From an uncultured Clostridia bacterium (GTDB lineage: Bacteria; Bacillota; Clostridia; Oscillospirales; Ruminococcaceae): a stretch of 9,901 nt of DNA. The position numbers and the translations under genes are program-made. The stretch lies in NCBI GenBank assembly GCA_947175045.1, contig CAMWLH010000053.1, forward strand, positions 1 to 9,901, read 5' to 3'. Position 1 is the first letter of the stretch, and each line of letters begins with the position of its first letter. The notes under the pieces are model-generated. The model did no database searches and was not told the DNA's origin. It saw only the letters and a program-made list of their open reading frames with translations. Below, one piece after another: positions 1 through 5,036 of this stretch.

Positions 1-74
1 TGCGAAAAATTCCTGCGTCATTATTACGTCGCTATAACTTTTTATACAGACTGAAATTCCGATGCGTGGGCTTT
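1..74. repeat. Truncated copy of a dispersed palindromic repeat
   Basis: Two blocks match the complete element at 2339-2459. Bases 1-13 read TGCGAAAAATTCC against TGCGAAAATTCC at 2416-2427, and bases 52-74 match 2437-2459 in 22 of 23 positions (A instead of C at position 62). The 38 bases between the blocks are not shared; the other copy has only about 10 there. The left half of the element would lie outside the window. Seeing the same two blocks in the same order supports a dispersed element, but two copies are few and its mobility is not shown. Confidence 0.6.
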
Positions 75-92
75 TTGTCGCTATAATTTAGA

Positions 93-110
93 GCAGCCCC
101 GAAAGGCTGC
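93..110 (-). terminator. Possible terminator hairpin after the lipoprotein gene
   Basis: GCAGCC at 93-98 pairs with GGCTGC at 105-110 around a 6-base loop. It lies 9 bases beyond the stop codon of the minus-strand lipoprotein gene. On the minus strand it is followed by TCTAAATTAT, which is A/T rich but is not a real U-run, so termination would be weak or factor-assisted. Confidence 0.4.
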
Positions 111-118
111 CCCATTCA

Positions 119-2158
119 TTATAATATTCGCTCGTTGTCATAGAAATCGCACAGCCTTTTAGCGGTGTCGTCCTCGAGACAGCGGTTGACGTTCCCCTCG
201 GAGCGCAGCTCTATAAGCTGACCGTCATAGTCGACCGCATAAAGGGTGGTCTGTCCCATATCGGCTCCTCCTGACGAGGTCTCGGACATCTCAGCGTTTT
301 TGTCGATCACGTAAATGTCGTCTATGAGTATATCGAACAGGCTGCTTTCATCATATAAGCCGTATTCGATGGGGTTGGTATCGCAGTAGACCTGCCAGAG
401 CGCGTCGAAGAAGTCCTCGTCGTCGTTCGGGCGCTTTTCACTGAAATCGAAAGTATACTTGTTGCCGTAGCAGTCGATAAAGTACCCTTGATCGGCGGGA
501 GACTTGGCGTAGTTGGTGTAGTGTTCCACAAAGACTATCCAGTCGGTCTTGGCGGATTTGTTGAGTACCGCGTCGCGGACGGGCTCGTATTGTTTGAGGG
601 AGTTCATTATAAGCTCGTTGAAGCGCTTTTCACTGTTGGTGGCGGCGTATTCAGTGGAGATACCGCAGGATATCCTCATGCAGGAGGTGTAGGTATCGGG
701 GACCTCGCAGACGTGCCCTTCAACGCATGGGCAGCTTCCGCCGCAGCTCCCGTAAACTACCGACGTGGTGTAGGATACGGTGTAGACCTTGCCGGTGGAA
801 CTGTCGGTTATCTCAAGGTAGGGAGTGCCGGTGTAGGCATAGCCCTCGGTAAGCTCGGGCTGCTGCTCATTGGCGGTTATTGTCTCCCAGAGCTCGGCGA
901 TGACCTCGGGATCGGTGATATCTCCCTCGTATTCCCTCTTGTAGTTCTCGGCAGCGCTCACCTCAAAGCCGTAGCCGTAAAAGCTGAGATTATCGAGCTT
1001 GCAGTCGGATATATAATTCATCGGTTTATTTCGGAAAAGACCGTGATGTCCGCCGTTTCCGTGGTGTCCGTTATCGTTTTCCCGGTGGTGAGTATAAGGG
1101 GCGGGCTGCGCCGCTTCGGTGTAAACAGGGGGGAGGTCGGGTTCGACAGGCGCTTCGGGAACGGTTTCGGTCGTATCGGTGTAGGGCGGCAGTCCGCATA
1201 TTTCGCCATAAGGATACTCGCGCATTTCGCTGCTTTCGGGAATGTCCGGGCTCTCGGGCTCGCCATTGATGAAGGTGCTTAAAACATATTCGCAGTCACC
1301 GCAGGGGTAATTCACGTTTACGGCGTATACCTTATTAATAGGGTCGTCGGGGAGATCGAAGGTCCTGCCGTTGAACGGGAGCTCCTCAAAGCTGCTGTCG
1401 GCGGAATATGCGTAAACACTGCCGATCTCCGCGTCGTCGGAAAGCATAAGCGCCGCCTTGACTTCGCCGCTGAGGTCGATAACGGGAGCAGTATGGCGGC
1501 ATTCCCAGGGAGCTGCGCCGCAGGCTATGGTATCGTAGGTCTCCTCGCCGACCTGCACCGACCATTGATAATTTGAGCAGGAGAGCGCGCGGTAGACGTT
1601 TCCCGCCCTTAAGCGAATTGCAGGAGGGCTTTCACTGTCGACAGTCTTGAAGATGTAGTCGCAGCTTCCCTGCTCATAGTCTACCGTAACGCAATAAATA
1701 TCGTAGCCGCCGCAAAGGGTAAGCTCGCCGTCGGTTATTTCGCAGGAGCGGTCGTCAAAGCTGTCGCGGAAGCATACCGCGGAAACTATCTCGCCGCCGT
1801 TGGGTATCAGCACGGGGTTACCCGTGAACTCCGACACATTTATGCAGGCAGCGTCCGCGGTATCCGCAAGCGCGAAAATATCCGTCAGAGACGAGCGCGA
1901 AACGTCGTTTTCGTCCCAGTCGTAGCTGCCCGCAGTGAGGTTCACGCAGGAGACCGTTTCGGCGGTGCGGAGCTCCATTTGCAGTATCGGCGGCTCAAAT
2001 TCCGCCGACGGCTCAACGGTAACAACGCTGCTCTCAGCCGCGCCCTCAAGCGGGTCAAGTCCCAGTGCCGTCTCGGACGAGAGACTGCTTTTCTCGGACG
2101 CGCAGCCGCTTATTAAAATAGAAGCGGCGATAATAAGTGGTAATGTGTATTTTTTCAT
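119..2158 (-). CDS. Cys-rich lipoprotein with tandem N-terminal domains, function unknown
   Basis: Predicted 679-residue exported lipoprotein of unrecognised family. The start at 2158 is chosen because AAAGGAGG lies just upstream on the minus strand and because it gives a normal lipoprotein signal: KK, a hydrophobic core, then the lipobox ISGC with Cys19 as the lipidated residue. A start 10 codons earlier (2188) would place the ribosome site inside the gene. Residues about 59-175 and 181-297 look like two copies of one domain, each ending in a Y-x-V-x-Y-x-x-G-x-C-x-Y pattern (about 155-169 and 278-291). A proline-rich linker (about 300-355) leads to a His/Gly cluster (HH at 357, 365 and 371). 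The C-terminal region (about 384-679) holds a Cys cluster at 472-498, including C-x3-C-x-C. There are 24 cysteines besides Cys19, unusual for a protein outside the membrane of an anaerobe; they may bind metal or form disulfides. TGGTATTAT at 2187-2179 could be an extended -10 box. No neighbour suggests a role. Confidence 0.85.
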   Translation of the reverse strand: MKKYTLPLIIAASILISGCASEKSSLSSETALGLDPLEGAAESSVVTVEPSAEFEPPILQMELRTAETVSCVNLTAGSYDWDENDVSRSSLTDIFALADTADAACINVSEFTGNPVLIPNGGEIVSAVCFRDSFDDRSCEITDGELTLCGGYDIYCVTVDYEQGSCDYIFKTVDSESPPAIRLRAGNVYRALSCSNYQWSVQVGEETYDTIACGAAPWECRHTAPVIDLSGEVKAALMLSDDAEIGSVYAYSADSSFEELPFNGRTFDLPDDPINKVYAVNVNYPCGDCEYVLSTFINGEPESPDIPESSEMREYPYGEICGLPPYTDTTETVPEAPVEPDLPPVYTEAAQPAPYTHHRENDNGHHGNGGHHGLFRNKPMNYISDCKLDNLSFYGYGFEVSAAENYKREYEGDITDPEVIAELWETITANEQQPELTEGYAYTGTPYLEITDSSTGKVYTVSYTTSVVYGSCGGSCPCVEGHVCEVPDTYTSCMRISCGISTEYAATNSEKRFNELIMNSLKQYEPVRDAVLNKSAKTDWIVFVEHYTNYAKSPADQGYFIDCYGNKYTFDFSEKRPNDDEDFFDALWQVYCDTNPIEYGLYDESSLFDILIDDIYVIDKNAEMSETSSGGADMGQTTLYAVDYDGQLIELRSEGNVNRCLEDDTAKRLCDFYDNERIL

Positions 2159-2225
2159 TGGGATACCTCCTTTTGTATATAATACCAAGCAAGCAAGGAA
2201 AAAGCTGCAAAAAATTAAAAAACAG

Positions 2226-2250
2226 AAAAAATAAAACCGACTTTCGTCGG
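2226..2250 (-). terminator. Intrinsic terminator, minus strand
   Basis: CCGAC (2237-2241) and GTCGG (2246-2250) form a 5-bp stem with a TTTC loop (GAAA on the minus strand). On the minus strand it is followed directly by TTTTATTTTTTC and more T-rich sequence. It lies between tRNA-Arg and the lipoprotein gene, so it should stop transcripts coming from the tRNA. An alternative is a leader attenuator of the lipoprotein gene, whose start is about 80 bases further on. Confidence 0.7.
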
Positions 2251-2338
2251 CACACTATATGTTGATCTTAAATGTTGATGTTGACAAGAAACTGTAATTA
2301 TGATTAAGCCGTGTTGACAAGAGGTAAATGATTTAAAA

Positions 2339-2459
2339 GAATTTCAAAATTCCCGCAAGCACGCTCCGCTCACTATGTTCGCTTCGCACGATTGCGGGAA
2401 GCGGTCGGAATTTTCTGCGAAAATTCCGACACTTTTTGAAATTCCGCTGCGTGGGCTTT
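2339..2459. repeat. Palindromic element with three-way-junction fold
   Basis: Outer arms GAATTTCAAAA (2339-2349) and TTTTGAAATTC (2434-2444) pair over 11 bp. Inside them sit two more perfect inverted repeats: TTCCCGCAA (2350-2358) with TTGCGGGAA (2392-2400), and GTCGGAATTTT (2404-2414) with AAAATTCCGAC (2420-2430) around a CTGCG loop. Only 3 bases separate the stems, so the whole can fold as a three-way junction. The conserved tail runs to 2459. A partial second copy is at 1-74. No coding capacity. The form fits a REP/MITE-like dispersed palindromic element. On the plus strand the second hairpin is followed by ACTTTTT and could also terminate. Confidence 0.65.
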
Positions 2460-2504
2460 ATGTGGCTTTTGCGTGGGGCGCGGGGTTTGTCGGATATAAA
2501 ATTA

Positions 2505-2579
2505 TGGCACCCCTTGTAGGAATCGAACCTACAACTGCCCCTTAGGAGGGGGCTGTTATATCCATTTAACTAAAGAGGC
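2505..2579 (-). tRNA. tRNA-Arg (anticodon CCT)
   Basis: The minus strand folds as a full cloverleaf. The acceptor stem is GCCTCTT with AAGGGGT (one G-U end pair and one other wobble), discriminator G, and an encoded CCA (2505-2507). The T arm is GTAGG-TTCGATT-CCTAC. The anticodon stem is GCCCC/GGGGC, and the 7-base loop CTCCTAA puts CCT at 2544-2546, reading AGG arginine codons. The D arm is AGTT...TAAC. The length is 75 with CCA. No intron or unusual base is seen. Confidence 0.95.
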
Positions 2580-2589
2580 ATATGTATAT

Positions 2590-2618
2590 AGTATATCATT
2601 ATAATGAGTGAATTGCAA
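2590..2618 (-). promoter_or_regulatory. Promoter of tRNA-Arg
   Basis: Minus-strand TTGCAA (2618-2613), a 17-base spacer and TATACT (2595-2590) would start transcription about 4 bases before the tRNA 5' end. The -35 box matches 4 of 6 consensus bases and the -10 box 5 of 6. The distance to the tRNA and the spacing make it a good candidate. Confidence 0.6.
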
Positions 2619-2632
2619 GTGGTAAAATGACA

Positions 2633-2652
2633 TTTTGTTAAAATTAACAAAA
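2633..2652. repeat. Perfect AT-rich inverted repeat
   Basis: TTTTGTTAA and TTAACAAAA are perfect 9-base arms separated by AA. It lies in the 435-bp gene-free stretch 2580-3014, upstream of the first surface-protein gene and of the tRNA promoter. A close relative is at 8756-8775 (18 of 20 bases equal over TTTGTTAAAAYYAACAAA and the two As that follow). It could be an operator, but base composition alone makes such sites fairly likely here. In the same stretch a weaker inverted repeat, 2760-2769 with 2799-2808, has 10 pairs including one G-T. No RNA gene or ORF of interest is seen there. Confidence 0.4.
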
Positions 2653-2883
2653 AATAGTTAAAAACCAGACTTTTTTTGTAATAAAATAAGAATTTGCGTA
2701 TTAAATTGTCGGATATTTACAAGTAATTTTCATGCGGAGCGCGGGAATAATACTGTCGAGCGGATTTGCGTGGGTGTAAAAATGTGTGCGGTTGTGCGGC
2801 AAATTCGCTGTTTAAAGTTAGCGCGTAGGACAAAATTAAGTAAAATGAATAAAAAAAAAATGAATATTTATACAAATTGCACA

Positions 2884-2913
2884 TTGACGAATGGGTGGTA
2901 AAAATGGTATAGT
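2884..2913 (+). promoter_or_regulatory. Sigma-A promoter of first surface-protein gene
   Basis: TTGACG (2884-2889), an 18-base spacer and TATAGT (2908-2913), with TG one base before the -10 box (2905-2906), giving an extended -10. Each hexamer matches 5 of 6 consensus bases. The start would be near 2920, leaving a leader of about 95 bases before the gene at 3015. Confidence 0.7.
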
Positions 2914-2932
2914 GTAATACAAGGACAGTTGC

Positions 2933-2984
2933 GCCCTTTTGGGGCAGCTATGCCAGAATGAACATCTCCGCGGCGCAACGCCGC
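2933..2984 (+). other. Leader stem-loops before the 3015 gene
   Basis: In the untranslated leader, GCCCT (2933-2937) can pair with GGGGC (2941-2945), and GCGGCG (2970-2975) pairs perfectly with CGCCGC (2979-2984) across a 3-base loop. The second stem ends 13 bases before the AAGGAGGA ribosome site (2998-3005). No known riboswitch is recognised. Transcript protection or translation control are possible roles. Confidence 0.5.
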
Positions 2985-3014
2985 AGGATAATTTTTCAAG
3001 GAGGATTTCAACTT

Positions 3015-3806
3015 ATGAAAATAGCAAAGATTCTTTCCGCGGCTGCCGCTTGCGCAGTTGCCGCAACAGCGCTGGCAGTAAGCGCAAGCGCAGAGTTGAC
3101 CGTAGTGGAGGGTGCTGCTGCGGAGCTTGCAAGCACCACAGGCAGATGGGCATATACCATATACTGCCCGAACGAGAATGTTCCCCTTAACATCAACCCC
3201 GATGATATCAAGGGCGTTCGCTTCACTATCAAGGCTGACGAGCCCGAGTGGTTTGAGGGTCAGACCGGCGGTGCGATTATCGTTTCCTGCGGTCCTGTTT
3301 CCGTAACACCCGAGGATCATAACTGGGCTTCTACCGGCTACTGGGGCGTTATTGACGAGGATCTCGAGCTCGATACCCATGATGATACCGCGGCTGTACA
3401 GTTCACAAGGGTTGGCGACTACACCTATGCCGCTACTCTTATGTTCGACGACAGCAATCGTCCCTACGGCGAGGTAACCTCCGTTGAGGACGGCTGGTGC
3501 AAGATTAACCTTGACGAGTGGGGCACCGATATGAGCGCAATGTCTGTTGTTTCTCTGGAGCTTCTTGACGCTTCCGGCGCTACCTTCGCGACTGTTGACG
3601 CTATGGGTAACTTGAGCATGGATTCCGCTCCTTCCACTCCCTCCACCCCCGATGAGCCCTCTGATAACAACACCGCTGCTCCCTCTACTCCTTCCAACAG
3701 CGGCGATAAGGGTTCTCCTGACACCGGCGTTGCGGGCGTAGCTGCCGCTGCGGGCGTAGCTGTTCTGGCTGCGGGCGCTGTCGTTCTCACCAAGAAAAGA
3801 AAGTAA
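3015..3806 (+). CDS. Wall-anchored secreted protein with CBM-like domain
   Basis: A 263-residue exported, probably covalently anchored surface protein. The start at 3015 follows AAGGAGGA (2998-3005) by 9 bases and gives a clean signal peptide with cleavage after ASA (residues 24-26). The ORF also has a start 19 codons earlier, but that would bury the ribosome site and put RRR before the signal. Residues about 27-198 form one beta-rich domain with exposed-type aromatics (EWFEG at 78-82, GGAI at 86-89, HNW at 102-104, YWGVIDEDLEL at 109-119). They are followed by a Ser/Thr/Pro/Asp linker (about 201-231), SPDTG (234-238), a hydrophobic segment and KKRK. This tail has the layout of a sortase signal; SPxTG-type sites are known for Clostridioides difficile SrtB. 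The domain resembles carbohydrate-binding beta-sandwiches, but I cannot assign a CBM family. The gene at 3918 is a paralogue. Function as sugar binder is inferred. Confidence 0.85.
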   Translation: MKIAKILSAAAACAVAATALAVSASAELTVVEGAAAELASTTGRWAYTIYCPNENVPLNINPDDIKGVRFTIKADEPEWFEGQTGGAIIVSCGPVSVTPEDHNWASTGYWGVIDEDLELDTHDDTAAVQFTRVGDYTYAATLMFDDSNRPYGEVTSVEDGWCKINLDEWGTDMSAMSVVSLELLDASGATFATVDAMGNLSMDSAPSTPSTPDEPSDNNTAAPSTPSNSGDKGSPDTGVAGVAAAAGVAVLAAGAVVLTKKRK

Positions 3807-3818
3807 GAAAATATTTTC

Positions 3819-3844
3819 GGGGTCGCTCCCTTCGGAGCGGCTCT
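3819..3844 (+). terminator. Intercistronic hairpin, weak or partial terminator
   Basis: A stem of 11 pairs (3819-3829 with 3834-3844, three of them G-U) around a CTTC loop; the core CGCTCC/GGAGCG is perfect. It starts 13 bases after the stop codon of the gene at 3015. It is followed by GAAATGTTATAAC, not a U-run, so it may protect the 3' end of the first transcript or terminate only partly rather than separate the two genes fully. Confidence 0.45.
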
Positions 3845-3848
3845 GAAA

Positions 3849-3898
3849 TGTTATAACTTAAGTTGTGCCCACAAGCTTGTACATATACAAAATGTGGG
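3849..3898 (+). promoter_or_regulatory. Extended -10 and leader hairpin before the 3918 gene
   Basis: TGTTATAAC (3849-3857) is an extended -10 box with 5 of 6 consensus bases; no good -35 is seen 17 bases upstream. A start near 3864 would place a two-part hairpin at the very 5' end of the transcript: CCCACA (3868-3873) with TGTGGG (3893-3898), and inside it TTGTA (3877-3881) with TACAA (3886-3890) around CATA. The ribosome site AGGAGGA (3903-3909) follows within 5 bases. The hairpin is directly visible; the promoter is a candidate. Confidence 0.45.
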
Positions 3899-3917
3899 AA
3901 ACAGGAGGATTTGATTT

Positions 3918-4718
3918 ATGAAAATCACAAAGATTCTTTCCGCGGCTGCTGCCTGCGCAGTTGCTGCCACCGCGTTGGCTGTAAACGCAAGCGCAACGCT
4001 GACCGAGGTTGAGTCGACCGGCATTTTCAAGTGGGGAACCCAGTCCTGGATGCCCGTTGTTTACTCCGACGGTACGTTTGACGCTGCTGAGAAGGACGTT
4101 ACCGACGCAGGCTTTGATTGCCAGGAGATTGCTTCCGTAGAGGTCGTTTTCACACCCGCTGAGCCCGAATGGTGGGAGGGTGAAGTAGGCGGCGCTATCG
4201 TTCTTTCCAACAAGAGCGTTGACGACGCTACACACAACTGGATAGGCAAGGAGTTCTGGGGCGTGATCGATGAGGATCTGGAGCTTGAGACGATCGACAG
4301 AGACAAGCCCGTACAGGCTGTAAAGACCGGCGATCTTGAGTACACCGTTACCATGATCGTTGACGACACCAACAACGTTGTTGACAACTACTCGCTGGTA
4401 CAGGTTGCTTTCCAGGAGTGGAGCACCGGCATGACCGATATTACCGTTCTGGGCATGACTCTTAAGGACGCAAGCGGCAACGTGCTCATAGCTTACGACG
4501 CTAACGGCAACGCTACCACTTCCACACCCGCTCCCGCGGCTCCCGTTGAGGACACAACTCCTACCGATACCGACGCCCCTGCGGAAAACACCGCTCCCGC
4601 AGCTCCCGCTAACGACAGCAAGGGCTCGCCTGACACCGGCGTTGAGGGTATTGCGGCTGTTGCAGGTGCTGCTATCGTAGCCGCAGGCGCAGTTGTTCTC
4701 TCTAAGAAGAGAAAGTAA
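3918..4718 (+). CDS. Wall-anchored secreted protein, paralogue with CBM-like domain
   Basis: A 266-residue paralogue of the protein at 3015. The start is fixed by AGGAGGA at 3903-3909. Signal peptides differ at only two residues (MKITKIL... with cleavage after ASA, 24-26). Shared landmarks are AEPEWWEGEVGGAI (81-94), HNW (106-108), FWGVIDEDLELET (113-125) and LKDASGNVL (182-190). This copy has an insert near residues 33-70, WWEG in place of WFEG, and lacks the other copy's VEDGWCK segment. The linker (about 199-233) is rich in Pro, Thr and Ala, then SPDTG (237-241), hydrophobic segment, KKRK. Expected location is the cell wall. As with its partner, carbohydrate binding is an inference from Trp-rich beta-sandwich character, not from a recognised family. 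The close spacing and shared signal sequence point to a local gene duplication followed by divergence of the exposed domain. Confidence 0.85.
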   Translation: MKITKILSAAAACAVAATALAVNASATLTEVESTGIFKWGTQSWMPVVYSDGTFDAAEKDVTDAGFDCQEIASVEVVFTPAEPEWWEGEVGGAIVLSNKSVDDATHNWIGKEFWGVIDEDLELETIDRDKPVQAVKTGDLEYTVTMIVDDTNNVVDNYSLVQVAFQEWSTGMTDITVLGMTLKDASGNVLIAYDANGNATTSTPAPAAPVEDTTPTDTDAPAENTAPAAPANDSKGSPDTGVEGIAAVAGAAIVAAGAVVLSKKRK

Positions 4719-4724
4719 TAACCG

Positions 4725-4785
4725 ATTGGCAGTTTTCCACTTTTTGGAAAATTTTACCAATAAATCGTCCGAAAAAAATTCGGAC
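4725..4785 (+). terminator. Tandem hairpins after the 3918 gene
   Basis: First stem: TTTTCC (4733-4738) with GGAAAA (4746-4751), extended by ATTGG (4725-4729) with CCAAT (4757-4761). Second stem: GTCCGAA (4767-4773) with TTCGGAC (4779-4785) around five As, perfect over 7 pairs. Immediately after, GTGAAACTTTTTCAC (4788-4802) can form a third small stem, and its five Ts (4795-4799) are the only U-run. Termination here is likely but not canonical. The second stem overlaps the first 67-bp repeat. Confidence 0.45.
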
Positions 4786-4968
4786 AAGTGAAACTTTTTC
4801 ACACCCCCGCATGACTACCGTATTGCAAACGGAAAACAAAAAATTTCTCGGATAGTGAAACTTTTTTGCGCTCCCACGCGACTACGGTTCTGCAGGCAGA
4901 CGAAAAAAAATTTTACGGAATGTGAAACTTTTTTGAGAATGCCGCTGACTACATAGTCAGAACGGGAA
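4768..4968 (+). repeat. Three tandem 67-bp repeats upstream of the dockerin gene
   Basis: Three imperfect units, 4768-4834, 4835-4901 and 4902-4968, keep an exact 67-base period. GTGAAACTTTTT starts at 4788, 4855 and 4922; GACTAC starts at 4813, 4880 and 4947; each unit begins with an A-run and has a CGGA-like block just before GTGAAAC. In the third unit GACTAC lies in a perfect palindrome, TGACTA-CA-TAGTCA (4946-4959). No protein is encoded. The array fills most of the 318-bp gap between 4718 and 5037, so it may be control DNA or leader RNA of the dockerin gene. I find no convincing -35/-10 pair in it. Confidence 0.8.
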
Positions 4969-4981
4969 AAAACCGTTTATC

Positions 4982-5010
4982 ACATCCAAGTGCCCGATAA
5001 CTTGAGATGT
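4982..5010 (+). other. Leader hairpin before the dockerin gene
   Basis: ACATC (4982-4986) pairs with GATGT (5006-5010), and CAAGT (4987-4991) with ACTTG (5000-5004), giving 10 pairs with one bulged A and an 8-base loop. It ends 14 bases before AGGAGG (5025-5030). Position and size resemble the hairpin before the gene at 3918. The loop does not match a riboswitch I recognise. Confidence 0.5.
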
Positions 5011-5036
5011 AAAAAACCAAATTTAGGAGGACTATT

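Noticed and set aside
488..1282. 264-codon plus-strand open frame within the lipoprotein gene
   Set aside because: Glycine/valine-rich shadow translation without ribosome site or motif; the minus-strand frame carries the lipobox and repeated domains.
2281..2322. Two TTGACAAGA copies (2281 and 2314) as -35 boxes
   Set aside because: Neither has a plausible -10 box at 16-18 bases, and no plus-strand gene follows before the palindromic element.
2505..2579. tRNA-Arg as integration site for a mobile element
   Set aside because: No integrase gene and no direct repeat of the tRNA 3' end is visible in the window.
2958..3014. Upstream start for the first surface protein
   Set aside because: It would add 19 residues with RRR before the signal peptide and place the strong AAGGAGGA site inside the coding region.
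4768..4968. CRISPR array (67-base period, GTGAAAC blocks)
   Set aside because: Conservation is spread over the whole unit with no identical repeat of about 30 bases and no unique spacers, and no cas gene is present; tandem duplication explains it better.
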